NCBI GenBank assembly: GCA_903934295.1
Contig: CAIZNI010000013.1
Coordinates: forward strand, 188,285 to 252,284
Source: an uncultured beta proteobacterium
GTDB taxonomy: Bacteria > Pseudomonadota > Gammaproteobacteria > Burkholderiales > Burkholderiaceae_E
Direction: 5' to 3'
Length of the DNA stretch: 64,000 nt
Shown here: positions 8,829-18,638 of the stretch, one piece after another
Layout of the letters: each line of letters starts with the position of its first letter
How positions within the stretch are numbered: the stretch's first letter is position 1
Position numbers and translations under genes: made by a program
Notes under the pieces: generated by a model
The model's database searches: none
What the model was told of the DNA's origin: nothing
Seen by the model: the letters and a program-made list of their open reading frames with translations, nothing else

Positions 8829-9862
8829 CGTTTCTCTGGCCCGAACTGCTGTGGTTGCTCCTGGCCCTGCCGCTGCTGGTGCTGGCCTATCGCTGGCTGC
8901 TGCGCCGGCGCGGCGGGTCGACGCTTCGGTTTGCCAGCCTGGGGCTGGTGCGCGAGGCGGTGGGGCAGGGCGTGCGCTGGCGCCGGCATCTGCCGGCCGC
9001 GCTGCTGCTGGCTGCGCTGGCGGCCTCGGTGCTGGCGCTGGCCCGGCCCTCGGCGGTGCTGTCGCTGCCCGCGCGGGATCGCACGCTGATCCTGGCGGTG
9101 GATGTGTCGGGCAGCATGCAGGCCCGCGATGTGAAACCCGACCGGATCGGCGCGGTGCAGGCGGCGCTGCGCGAGTTTGTGGCCGGTCTGCCCGACACCA
9201 CGCGGGTCGGCCTGGTGACTTTCGCGGCCACCGCTGCCGTGGCCCAGCCGCCAACCCTGCAGCGCGATGACCTGATCGCCGCCCTCGATGCCTTGAAACT
9301 GCAGCGGGGCACCGCCACCGGGAGCGCGATCCTGGTTTCGCTGCAGCTGCTCTTTCCCGACGTCGAGTTCGATCTGCAGGCGGTGAATCCGCGCCGTGCC
9401 GCCGCCGCGCCGAGCGAATCGGGTTCCTTGCCGCCCAAAGTGGCCCCTGCGCCGGCGGCACCCGGCTCGTTTCGCTCGGCGGCGATCATCCTGTTGTCCG
9501 ATGGTCAGCAGAACGTCGGGCCGGATGCGGTCGCGTCGGCGCGCCTGGCTGCGGAGCGTGGCGTGCGGGTCTTCACCGTCGGCATCGGCACCGCGGCCGG
9601 CGAGATGCTGGGCGCCGACGGCTGGTCGATGCGGGTCCGGCTCGACGAAGACACGCTCACCCGCGTGGCCGAGGTGACGCAGGCGCGCTATTTCCGTGCG
9701 GCCAGCGCCGCCGAACTGCGCGCCGCCCATGACGCGCTGAGTACCCGGATCGCCTTCGAGCGGCGCGAACTCGAGATCACCGCGCTGCTGGCTGGGCTGG
9801 CAGGGCTGCTGATGCTGGCGGGCGGGGCGCTCTCAGCGTTCTGGTTCGGTCGGCTCGACTAG
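8825..9862 (+). CDS. VWA domain-containing membrane protein (BatA-like)
   Basis: MIDAS-type LAVDVSGSMQARDV...LLSDGQQN, flanking TM helices, ATGA overlap with DUF58. Confidence 0.9.
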   Translation: MTFLWPELLWLLLALPLLVLAYRWLLRRRGGSTLRFASLGLVREAVGQGVRWRRHLPAALLLAALAASVLALARPSAVLSLPARDRTLILAVDVSGSMQARDVKPDRIGAVQAALREFVAGLPDTTRVGLVTFAATAAVAQPPTLQRDDLIAALDALKLQRGTATGSAILVSLQLLFPDVEFDLQAVNPRRAAAAPSESGSLPPKVAPAPAAPGSFRSAAIILLSDGQQNVGPDAVASARLAAERGVRVFTVGIGTAAGEMLGADGWSMRVRLDEDTLTRVAEVTQARYFRAASAAELRAAHDALSTRIAFERRELEITALLAGLAGLLMLAGGALSAFWFGRLD

Positions 9863-10003
9863 CCCGCCGACGCGTCTCGGACGGCACGGGGCTGCTTTGA
9901 CCTCCCCGGCAATCTCTGCGACCATCGCCCGCCGAATCGGTTTTCAGCCGTCGCATCGCCATTCCCCGGAATCGCTCCGGATCCCTCGAGGAGACTCTCC
10001 CCC

Positions 10004-11269
10004 ATGTACAAGACCGCTGCGAAGTTTTCGCTCAAGAAGGTCGCCCTTGCTGTCGCGGTGGCGCTCGGCGCCACCGTCGCACTGCAACCGGCGTCGGCTC
10101 AGAAGGCTGCCAAGGCCCCCCTCGTCATCAAGATCTCGGATGGCGTGGTGAAGATCGGGCAGCTCAACGACATGAACAGCCTCTACGCCGACCTTACCGG
10201 GCAGGGCACGGTTGAAGCCGGCAAGATGGCGATCGAGGACTTTGGCGGCAAAGTCCATGGGTTCCCGATCGAACTCGTGTATGCCGATCATCAGAACAAG
10301 GCCGATCTCGCCGCCGCCAAGGCGCGTGAATGGTTCGACTCCCAGAAGGTTGACATCCTCGGTGACGTTGGCGCCTCAGCGACCGCATTGGCCGCCTCTG
10401 AGGTGGCTCGTCAGCGGAACAAGCTTGCGCTGCTCTCGGGCCCGGGCGCGAGTCGCCTGACCAATGAGTCCTGCAACGCGGTCACCATCCACTACGCCTG
10501 GGATACCTACGCGCTCGCGCAGGTTGTTGGCCGCGGGGTTGTCAAGACCGGCGGCGACTCGTGGTTTTTCCTGACGGCCGACTACGCCTTCGGGCATGCG
10601 CTCGAGAAGGACACCTCCGATGTGGTCAAGGCCGAGGGGGGCAAGGTGGTCGGCGGCGTGCGCCATCCCCTGAACACCAATGACTTCTCGTCCTTCCTGC
10701 TGCAGGCGCAGTCATCGAAGGCCAAGATCATCGGCCTGGCCAATGCTGGCGGCGACACGATCAACTCGATCAAGTCTGCCAACGAATTCGGCCTGACCAA
10801 GAATCAGCGGCTGGCCGGACTGCTGCTCTTCGACAACGACGTGCATTCGCTCGGCCTACAGGTCACGCAGGGCATGTTGCTGGCCTCCGCTTTCTACTGG
10901 GACATGAACGACGAGACCCGGAAATGGTCGCGACGCTTCTTCGAACGCATGAAGAAGATGCCCAACATGCTGCAGGCAGGAACATACTCGTCGACGCTCC
11001 ACTACCTGAAGGCGGTGCAGGCCACCGGCACCGACGACACCGACACCGTCAACAAGTGGATGCGAGCCAACCCGATCAACGACATGTTCGTGAAGAATGG
11101 GCGCATCCGGGAAGACGGCCGGATGATGCGCGAAATGTACCTTTTCGAGGTGAAATCGCCCGCCGAGTCCAAGTATCCCTGGGACTACTTCAAGTTGAAG
11201 GCCACCGTGCCGGCCGAACAAGCCTTCCGCCCGCTCAGCCAGAGCGTCTGCCCGCTGGTCAAGAAGTAA
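10004..11269 (+). CDS. ABC transporter substrate-binding protein (branched-chain amino acid type)
   Basis: Signal peptide ending QPASAQKA, then VVKIGQLNDMNSLYADLTGQGTVEAGKMAIEDFGG. Confidence 0.9.
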   Translation: MYKTAAKFSLKKVALAVAVALGATVALQPASAQKAAKAPLVIKISDGVVKIGQLNDMNSLYADLTGQGTVEAGKMAIEDFGGKVHGFPIELVYADHQNKADLAAAKAREWFDSQKVDILGDVGASATALAASEVARQRNKLALLSGPGASRLTNESCNAVTIHYAWDTYALAQVVGRGVVKTGGDSWFFLTADYAFGHALEKDTSDVVKAEGGKVVGGVRHPLNTNDFSSFLLQAQSSKAKIIGLANAGGDTINSIKSANEFGLTKNQRLAGLLLFDNDVHSLGLQVTQGMLLASAFYWDMNDETRKWSRRFFERMKKMPNMLQAGTYSSTLHYLKAVQATGTDDTDTVNKWMRANPINDMFVKNGRIREDGRMMREMYLFEVKSPAESKYPWDYFKLKATVPAEQAFRPLSQSVCPLVKK

Positions 11270-11395
11270 TCGCTTGTCGGGTGCCTGCGCCGCGCCTCCG
11301 GGTGTGGGCGCGGGCCGCCTGAGTGGCGGCTGCCAGCCCGGGACCGACGCAGACCGAGCCGGGGCTGCGTTCCCGAGCGGCGCGCTGGAGACTGC

Positions 11396-11767
11396 ATGAA
11401 GGCACTCAATGTGCTCGGCAACGAACTCGTTGCCTGCTCGTACGACCCGCTCACCGGCTGGTACCGGGATGGCTGCTGCCACACCGACGCCCAGGACGCG
11501 GGCAGCCATGTCATCTGCGCCCGGATGACCACCGCGTTCCTGAACCAGCAGTTCGAGGCCGGCAACGACCTGATCACGCCGCGGCCCGAGCATCGCTTCA
11601 AGGGGCTGAAGGCGGGTGACCGGTGGTGCGTGTGCGCGCTGCGGTGGAAGCAGGCCTTACTGGAAGGCTGTGCGCCCCCCGTGGTGCTCGAGAGCACCCA
11701 CCAGCGGGCGCTGGATTTCGTGCCGCTGGACTGGCTGCAGGGCCCCAGCGGCGACCCGGCGAGCTGA
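11396..11767 (+). CDS. DUF2237 family protein
   Basis: NVLGNELVACSYDPLTGWYRDGCCHTDAQDAGSHVICARMT...GDRWCVCALRWKQA. Confidence 0.88.
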   Translation: MKALNVLGNELVACSYDPLTGWYRDGCCHTDAQDAGSHVICARMTTAFLNQQFEAGNDLITPRPEHRFKGLKAGDRWCVCALRWKQALLEGCAPPVVLESTHQRALDFVPLDWLQGPSGDPAS

Positions 11768-11834
11768 CCCATCCGGTTTACCTCCGGATCCCGGCTGACA
11801 TTGGCCAGCCCGGAGATCCGGCCCGCGGGCCGCT

Positions 11835-12980
11835 TCAGGTGCCGGTGTGCGTCGAAGGACGCAGCTGCGGCATCGCCGCCGCCCGCTTGCCCAGCCACCA
11901 GCCGTAGGCGTCGGGCACCATCGCAAAGCCCGGATCGATGCCCATTTTTTGTGCGGCGTCCATCGCCCAGTTGGGGTTGTAGAGCATCTCGCGCGCGAGC
12001 GCGATCAGATCGGCATCCCCCGATTGCAGGATCGCTTCGGCCTGGTCGTGGTGCACGATCAGTCCCACCGCCATGCTGCCGATGCCGGCCTGCTGGCGGA
12101 TCGCACGGGCGAAGGGCACCTGGTAGCCGTAGCCGATCGGTGCGCTGCTGACCGGGCGCGCCAGGATGCCGCCGGCGCTGCAATCGATGATGTCGACGCC
12201 GCAGCCCTTGAGCTCGCGCGCGAGCGCCACGCTTTCGGCCGGTCCCCAGCCCGCGTCGTCGTCGACCGACAGCCGCATGAACAGCGGCTTGTGCTCGGGC
12301 CAGTTGGCGCGCACGCAGCGCGAGACCTCGAGCGCGAAGCGCATCCGGTTCTCGAGGCTGCCGCCATATTCGTCGTTGCGCTGGTTGGCCTGCGGGGAGA
12401 GGAACTGGTGGATGAGAAACCCGTGCGCACCGTGGATCTCGACCACGTCGAAGCCGGCCTTGTCGGCCCGCGCGGCGGCCGCGCCCCAGTCGAGCGCGAG
12501 CTGGCGGATCTCGGCGATCGTCAGCGCGCGCGGCACCGGGCTGCGTTCATCGGCGGGCAGCGCGCTTGGCGCGACGAGTTCCCATTGATCCCAGTCGGCG
12601 ATGCCGGGGTTCTCGGTCAGCGGGCGGCCGCCCTCCCAGGGGCGGGCGCCGCGTGACTTGCGACCGGAATGGCCCAGCTGGATGCCGCAGGCCGAGCCGC
12701 ACTGGCGCACCAGCTCGACGATGCGCGCCAGCGGCGCGATGAAGCGGTCGTCCCACAGGCCCAGGTCACCGACCGTGCCGCAGCCGCGGCGTTCGATCTT
12801 GGTGGATTCGACGATCACCAGCCCGGCGCCACCGGCGGCATATCGGCCGGCATTCATCAGGTGCCAGTCGGTGGGCATGCCGGCGACCGCGGCGTACTGG
12901 TGCATGGGCGCGACCACCACCCGGTTCTTCAGGGTGAGCCCACGCAGGGCAAGAGGGGTGAACAGCAGCGGTTGGCTCAT
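11835..12980 (-). CDS. NADH:flavin oxidoreductase/NADPH dehydrogenase (Old Yellow Enzyme, YqjM-like)
   Basis: MSQPLLFTPLALRGLTLKNRVVVAPMHQYAA...GIQLGHSGRKS...HGAHGFLIHQFLSPQANQRNDEYGGSLENRMRF. Confidence 0.93.
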   Translation of the reverse strand: MSQPLLFTPLALRGLTLKNRVVVAPMHQYAAVAGMPTDWHLMNAGRYAAGGAGLVIVESTKIERRGCGTVGDLGLWDDRFIAPLARIVELVRQCGSACGIQLGHSGRKSRGARPWEGGRPLTENPGIADWDQWELVAPSALPADERSPVPRALTIAEIRQLALDWGAAAARADKAGFDVVEIHGAHGFLIHQFLSPQANQRNDEYGGSLENRMRFALEVSRCVRANWPEHKPLFMRLSVDDDAGWGPAESVALARELKGCGVDIIDCSAGGILARPVSSAPIGYGYQVPFARAIRQQAGIGSMAVGLIVHHDQAEAILQSGDADLIALAREMLYNPNWAMDAAQKMGIDPGFAMVPDAYGWWLGKRAAAMPQLRPSTHTGT

Positions 12981-13212
12981 GGCGGAACGCTTCCAGGTCG
13001 GGCGGGGGGCGGCCTGACGGGCCGGTGAAGGGGACTGCCCGGATTGTATGAGCGCGGGCGCCGGGCCCGTGCCGCCCGGGCGCCGTCGCATTTCGAATCC
13101 GGGTACGGCGGGGCGGCGCGGGCGCGCGCGCCGGGGCATGATCGTGACCGGCACGGGGCAGGACCGCCCTTCACATCGAGCCGCCACGGCGCTCACCGGA
13201 ACTGGAAACCTC

Positions 13213-13716
13213 ATGAATGAACTGATCGAGCAGGCGCGGGCGATCGCCGCGATCCTGAAGGCGCGCGGGCAGACGATCTCGGTGTCCGAGTCATCGACCG
13301 GTGGCCTGGTGTCGGCCTGCCTGCTGGCGATCCCGGGCGCATCGGCGTACTACCTGGGCGGTGCGGTGGTCTACACGCGCCGCGCGCGCGCGCTGCTCAG
13401 CGGGATCCCGGACGCCTCGATGCAGGGCATCCGCTCGTCCAGCGAGCCCTATGCCCAGCTGCTCGCGCGAACCTCGCGCGAGCGCTTCGGCGCCACCTGG
13501 GCGCTGGCCGAAACCGGCGCCAGCGGGCCGAGCGGCAACGTCTACGGCGATGCGCCCGGCCACTCCTGTCTGGCGCTGGCCGGTCCGCTGGACCGGGTGA
13601 TCACGCTGGAGACCGGCAGCGACGACCGGGTGGCCAACATGCGCGCGTTCGCGGCGGCGGCGCTGTCGCTGCTGGCGCAGGGACTGGCTGAAACCGGCGA
13701 CCAAGCGCGCGCTTAG
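13213..13716 (+). CDS. CinA C-terminal domain protein (nicotinamide-nucleotide amidohydrolase family)
   Basis: SVSESSTGGLVSACLLAIPGASAYYLGGAVVY...ALAETGASGPSG. Confidence 0.88.
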   Translation: MNELIEQARAIAAILKARGQTISVSESSTGGLVSACLLAIPGASAYYLGGAVVYTRRARALLSGIPDASMQGIRSSSEPYAQLLARTSRERFGATWALAETGASGPSGNVYGDAPGHSCLALAGPLDRVITLETGSDDRVANMRAFAAAALSLLAQGLAETGDQARA

Positions 13717-13764
13717 GCGAACGGTTCAACCGGCTGAGCCGGGCGGTGTCGCCCGGCTGCCCGC

Positions 13765-14730
13765 TCAGTCGGCCTTGATGTTGCGTTCGCGGATGATCCG
13801 GCTCCAGCGCACGATCTCGCGCTGGATCAGCGCATCGAGTTCGTCGGCGGACCCGGGCGTGATCTGGGTCCCCATTTTTTCCAGCCGTGCGATCGTCTCC
13901 GGTGTGGCGAGCGCCTTCTGGAGCTCGTCGGAGAGCCGCTGCACGATCTCGCGCGGGGTGCCGGCGGGCGCGGCCATTCCGTACCAGGGCAGGAACGAGG
14001 CTTCCGGATAGCCGGCCTGCGCCACCGTGGGCACATCGGGCAACTCGGGCGAGCGGCGCGGCGCACCGATCGCCAGGGCGCGCAGCTTGCCGTCCTTCAC
14101 ATGCGGCATCGCCAGCGCCTGGGTCACCAGGCCGAAGCTGACCTGCCCGCTGAACAGATCGGCCATCATCGGCGGCTGGCCCTTGTAGTTGATGTCGATC
14201 ATGTCGATCCCGGTCAGGCTGAAGAAGAGCTCCTGGCCGAGGTGGTTCGAGCTGCCGATCCCGGGGTTGGACACATTGAGCTTGCCCGGGCGCGCCCGCG
14301 CATACTCGACGAGTTCCTTCAGGCTGCGGACCGGCAGCGAGGCCGGCACCACGAACAGGTTGGGCGGCGCGCCGATCAGACCCACGCCGGTGAAATCGGC
14401 CGGCTTCCAGCGCACGCCCTGCGCGAGTATCGGATTGGTCGCCAGGTAGGTCGACACCATGAGCAGGGTGTAGCCATCGGCCGGCGAGCGTGCCACCGCC
14501 TCGGCTCCGATGTTGGCATTGGCCCCCGGACGCGCCTCGACGACGATCGGCTGCTTCAGGCCGGTGGCCATTCTTTCGGCCACGATGCGGGCGACGATGT
14601 CGACCACCCCGCCCGCCGGATAGGGCACGATCAGCTTGATCGGTTTGGACGGATAGGCTTCCTGGGCGCCGGCCAGCCCGGTCAAGAAGGGGGCGGCGGC
14701 GCCGGCCTGAAGAATCGCGCGTCGTTTCAT
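13765..14730 (-). CDS. Bug family (TctC-like) solute-binding protein
   Basis: MKRRAILQAGAAAPFLTGLAGAQEAYPSKPIKLIVPYPAGGVVDIVARIVAERM. Confidence 0.93.
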   Translation of the reverse strand: MKRRAILQAGAAAPFLTGLAGAQEAYPSKPIKLIVPYPAGGVVDIVARIVAERMATGLKQPIVVEARPGANANIGAEAVARSPADGYTLLMVSTYLATNPILAQGVRWKPADFTGVGLIGAPPNLFVVPASLPVRSLKELVEYARARPGKLNVSNPGIGSSNHLGQELFFSLTGIDMIDINYKGQPPMMADLFSGQVSFGLVTQALAMPHVKDGKLRALAIGAPRRSPELPDVPTVAQAGYPEASFLPWYGMAAPAGTPREIVQRLSDELQKALATPETIARLEKMGTQITPGSADELDALIQREIVRWSRIIRERNIKAD

Positions 14731-14846
14731 GTTGGCTTCCAATGACGAATCGAGGGGCCGGCAGCGCGGCGCCCGAGGGGCGACTGTGGCAGTCTCGCGC
14801 TGACCGGAATTTTCCGACGACAAGCTTACCCTGAGGACCGAAACCG

Positions 14847-15857
14847 ATGAGCATCGATGAAGCCTGCCTGCGAACCGCGGTTCGCGGGCTGCGGATCACC
14901 GCCGACCAGGGCCAGGTGGCGGCCGGGCTGGCCGACCTGACGGTGGCCGACCTGAGCGCCGGCAATGTGGTGGTGAAGGTGGCCTTTGCCGGCCTGAACT
15001 ACAAGGATGCGCTGGCCACCACCACCGCCGGCAAGGTGATCCGCGACTTTCCTCGGGTCGGCGGCATCGACCTCGCGGGCACGGTGATCGCCTCCGACGA
15101 CCCGGCGTTCGCGCCGGGCGACCGGGTGCTGGCGCATTCGCGTGGCATCGGGGTCGACCATGACGGCGGCTTTGCCACCCATGCGCGCCTGCCGGCCGCG
15201 TCGCTGCTGCCGGTGCCCGCCGCGCTCAGCCTACGCGAGGCCGGTGCACTCGGCGTGGCCGGCTACAGCGCGGCCCTGTGCGTGGAGCTGCTGGAAGAGC
15301 AGGGCGTGCATCCCGCCGGGGGACCGGTTCTGGTCAATGGCGCAAGCGGTGCCGTGGCCGGGCTGGCCATCGACATGCTGGGCGCGCTCGGCTATCAGGT
15401 GGTGGCCCTGAGCAGCAAGGCGACCGCGGCGGCCCGTCTGCGCGGACTCGGCGCGGCCGAGGTCGTGCTGGTCGACGAGATCGGCGACGAGGGCAAGCCG
15501 CTGGCGCGGGCCCGCTGGCAGGGCGCGATCGATTCGGTGGGCGGACGACAACTCGACTGGCTGATCCGCAGCGCGCAGCCGCGCGGCGTCATCGCCTGTC
15601 TGGGCAACGCGAGCGGCAACGCCCTGAGCACCAATGTGCTGCCGCTGATCCTGCGCGGCGTGCGGCTGGTGGGGGTGAACGCGATGGTCTACATCGATCG
15701 CCAGGCCCATCTCTGGCAGCGCATGGCCGGCGATCTCAAGCCGGTTCGACTGCTGTCGGAGATCCGGCTGATCGGGCTCGATGATCTCGGCGCTCACCTG
15801 CAGTTGATGCTCGACGGCAAGGCCGACGGGCGGGTGGTGCTGGCCCTGCCCGGCTGA
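14847..15857 (+). CDS. MDR family oxidoreductase, YhdH/AcuI-like (acrylyl-CoA reductase type)
   Basis: VVVKVAFAGLNYKDALATTTAGKVIRDFPRVGGIDLAGTV...GVDHDGGFATHARL. Confidence 0.88.
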   Translation: MSIDEACLRTAVRGLRITADQGQVAAGLADLTVADLSAGNVVVKVAFAGLNYKDALATTTAGKVIRDFPRVGGIDLAGTVIASDDPAFAPGDRVLAHSRGIGVDHDGGFATHARLPAASLLPVPAALSLREAGALGVAGYSAALCVELLEEQGVHPAGGPVLVNGASGAVAGLAIDMLGALGYQVVALSSKATAAARLRGLGAAEVVLVDEIGDEGKPLARARWQGAIDSVGGRQLDWLIRSAQPRGVIACLGNASGNALSTNVLPLILRGVRLVGVNAMVYIDRQAHLWQRMAGDLKPVRLLSEIRLIGLDDLGAHLQLMLDGKADGRVVLALPG

Positions 15858-15880
15858 GTGGCGCGCGGCGACCGGCAGCC

Positions 15881-16735
15881 TCAGCTGCCGGTGCCTTCAT
15901 CCCACCACGGATAGCCCGAGGGCATGTCGGTCGACACCCGCCCCGGGAACGCGGGTTTGCGCTTTTCCATGAATGCGCGCACACCCTCGGTCACGTCGGG
16001 TCCCGCGCCGAGTTCGCGCGACATCGGTACATCGACCTCGCGCACGCGCCGCATGTCCGGCTCGGCGGCGAAGCGCCACAGCATCTGACGGGTCAGCGCG
16101 ATCGACACCGGCGCGGTTTCCTCGACGATCTCGCGGGCGATTTCGCGCGCCTTGGGCAGCAGGTCTTCCGGGGCGAGGACCTCGCTCACCAGGCCGCCGC
16201 GCAGGACCTCCTGCGCATCCAGCAGCCGGCCTGAATAGCACCAGCGCAGGGCCTGCTGCAGCCCCACCAGCCGCGGCAGGAACCAGGCGCTGCCGGCTTC
16301 GGGCACCAGGCCGCGGCGGGCGAACACGAATCCGACCCGGGCACCGCTGGCCGCCAGCCGGATGTCCATCGGCAGGGTCAGCGTGATCCCGACGCCCACT
16401 GCAGCGCCGTTGATCGCAGCGATCGAGGGCTTGCGGCAGCGGTAGATGCTGTCGACAAAATTCGGTTCGCTCTGGCTGGGCTTCTGGTCGCCGAACATCA
16501 CCGAGGCGCCGGCGCCGAAAGCGGTAGCCCCGCCGGAAATGTCCGCGCCGGCGCAGAAGGCGCGTCCGGCGCCGGTGACGATCACCACCCGCACGGCATC
16601 GTCGCGATCGGCTCGATCGAAGGCGGCGGCCAGCTCGCGACCCATCTGCGCCGTGTAGGCATTGAGCTTGTCGGGCCGGTTCAGTGTCACCGTCAGGATG
16701 GCGTTCTCGAGTTCGCAGTGGATGTGTTCTTCCAT
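15881..16735 (-). CDS. Enoyl-CoA hydratase family protein
   Basis: MEEHIHCELENAILTVTLNRPDKLNAYTAQMGRELAAAFDRADRDDAVRVVIVTGAGRAFCAGADIS. Confidence 0.93.
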   Translation of the reverse strand: MEEHIHCELENAILTVTLNRPDKLNAYTAQMGRELAAAFDRADRDDAVRVVIVTGAGRAFCAGADISGGATAFGAGASVMFGDQKPSQSEPNFVDSIYRCRKPSIAAINGAAVGVGITLTLPMDIRLAASGARVGFVFARRGLVPEAGSAWFLPRLVGLQQALRWCYSGRLLDAQEVLRGGLVSEVLAPEDLLPKAREIAREIVEETAPVSIALTRQMLWRFAAEPDMRRVREVDVPMSRELGAGPDVTEGVRAFMEKRKPAFPGRVSTDMPSGYPWWDEGTGS

Positions 16736-16747
16736 GTCAGGTCCTTG

Positions 16748-16776
16748 GCGATTGGGCGATTGGGCGATTGGGCGAT
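16748..16776. repeat. 8-bp tandem repeat GCGATTGG, 3 full copies plus a partial copy
   Basis: Read directly upstream of the enoyl-CoA hydratase start. Confidence 0.93.
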
Positions 16777-17045
16777 GTCGGATGGCTTCCTGTCCATCAT
16801 GCGACAGACCGCGCAGGGCGTGGCTGGCGAATCGTCCGAAAAGACGATTGCGGGCGTTGAAAGCGCTGCGGCACGATCCGCCTCGCTCGCAGGAAACGTT
16901 TTTTTAAAAAAATGTCCCCGATGTTTTCCCCTATTCGATTCCTGGTGGGCACCGGGCCAAGTACACTCGCGTGGGTTTAGATTCGGGCGAGAAAAGCCCC
17001 AATGACGGTGCGCGCCACGCATGTGCGCACCGCAAGGAGACAACC

Positions 17046-18047
17046 ATGAATTTCGTGAAACCCCTGGCCCTGGCCAGCGTCGCTTTTGCCTTGTCGTCCG
17101 GTGCCGCGCTGGCCCAGCAGAACTGGAAGATCGCCTCGGCGGCGCAGCCTGGTTCGGTGCTGGTCGGCTTCGTCGACGAGACCGCGAACAAGATCACCAC
17201 CGGCACCGCCGGCGCCCTCAAGACCGAGCGTCTGTTTGTGGGCAGCGAGCAGGAGATCATCCAGCAGCTCGTGCGCGGCCGCCTCGAGATGGGCAGCGTC
17301 TCGTACACCGGCGCCTCGGTGCTGATCCCCGAAGCCGCGCTGCTGAACATGCCCTACCTGTGGCGCAGCAACGCCGAGCGTGACTTCGTCACCGACAACT
17401 TCGCGCTGCCGATCCTGAAGAAGATCTACGAAGCCAAGGGCCTGGTCATCATCGGTCTGGGCGAGGTCGGCTGGAACGACGTCGTCTGCAAGAAAGCCTG
17501 TCTGACGCCCAATGATGTCAAGGGCATGAAGGTGCGCGTGTCGCCGGCGCCGTCGTCGAAGATGTTCTGGGGTTCGCTCGCGGTCAACGGCGTGCAGATG
17601 CCCCTGTCCGAGCTCTTCCCGGCGCTGCAGAGCGGTCTGGTCGAGGCGGCCGATCTGCCGTTCTCCTACTACATCACCACGCCGGCCGCCCAGAGCGCGC
17701 CGCACTACGTGATGACCCGCCACCTGCATCACGGCTCCACCTTCATGATCAACAAGAGGGTCTGGGACGCGCTCAGCGCCGAACAGAAGAAGGTCGTCGA
17801 GAGCGCGCGTCCGGACATCGCCCGCATGCGCCGCGAAGTCGAGGCCGAGGAGAAGCCGAAGATGGAAGAGTTCCGCAAGAAGGGCGGCGTGGTGCATGAA
17901 CTCACCGCGGCCCAGCGTCTCGAGTGGTCCAGGCTGGTGGAGCCCAACCAGGAAAAGCTGGTGAAGGAAATCGGCGATGGCGCGCAGGAACTGTGGGAAG
18001 CCATCCAGAAGGGCAGGAGGGAATTCGTCGCCAAGGGGGGTAAGTAA
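17046..18047 (+). CDS. TRAP/TAXI-type transporter solute-binding subunit (DctP-like)
   Basis: Signal peptide ending AALAQQ. Immediately followed by small and large TRAP permease genes. GMKVRVSPAPSSKMFWGSLAVNGVQMPLSELFPALQSGLVEAAD. Confidence 0.9.
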   Translation: MNFVKPLALASVAFALSSGAALAQQNWKIASAAQPGSVLVGFVDETANKITTGTAGALKTERLFVGSEQEIIQQLVRGRLEMGSVSYTGASVLIPEAALLNMPYLWRSNAERDFVTDNFALPILKKIYEAKGLVIIGLGEVGWNDVVCKKACLTPNDVKGMKVRVSPAPSSKMFWGSLAVNGVQMPLSELFPALQSGLVEAADLPFSYYITTPAAQSAPHYVMTRHLHHGSTFMINKRVWDALSAEQKKVVESARPDIARMRREVEAEEKPKMEEFRKKGGVVHELTAAQRLEWSRLVEPNQEKLVKEIGDGAQELWEAIQKGRREFVAKGGK

Positions 18048-18131
18048 GGCCCCGGGCGGTGGCCGGTGATCTGACGCAATGAATTGGACCGCGCGCGCCC
18101 GACCGGCGCGTGGCGGTTGCAACCAGGAGTG

Positions 18132-18638
18132 ATGACGATGCAGGCGGCTCGGCTGATGCTGAAGTGGCTGTGGCGGTTGGAAGCCACGGTGTGTGTAGTG
18201 ACCTTTTCCCTCACGGCGATGGCGTTGATGTCCGACGTGCTGGCGCGCGAGCTCTTCGGCGACGGCATTTTCGGGGCTCAGCGCTTCGCGGTCTGGACCA
18301 CGGCCATCTCCGGCCTGCTCGGCTTTGCGCTGGTCACCGCCGAGGCCGGCCACCTGCGTCCGCAGTTCGCCGACGGCTGGCTGCCGCGGGCGCTCGACCC
18401 CTACATGAACCGGATCGGTGATGTGGTGTCGGCCCTCATTTGTCTGTTCCTGGGGTATTTCGCCTGGGGCTTCGTGATGAGCTCCATGCAGCTGGGCGAG
18501 CGCGGCATGGCCATACCGATCAAGGTCTGGCCGATCCAGATGGTGCTGCCCTGGATGTTCGTTTCGTCGGCGCTTCGCCATCTCGCATTCGCTGCCTGGC
18601 CCGCGCTGCGGCCCGAGCCCAAAGGGGAGACACACTAA
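18132..18638 (+). CDS. TRAP transporter small permease (DctQ-like)
   Basis: Four-TM protein between SBP and DctM; its stop overlaps the DctM ATG. Confidence 0.85.
   Translation: MTMQAARLMLKWLWRLEATVCVVTFSLTAMALMSDVLARELFGDGIFGAQRFAVWTTAISGLLGFALVTAEAGHLRPQFADGWLPRALDPYMNRIGDVVSALICLFLGYFAWGFVMSSMQLGERGMAIPIKVWPIQMVLPWMFVSSALRHLAFAAWPALRPEPKGETH

Noticed and set aside
7407-9461. 684-aa - strand ORF opposite MoxR/DUF58/VWA
   Set aside because: Pro/Arg/Ala-rich antisense translation with no recognisable domain; genuine genes are on +.
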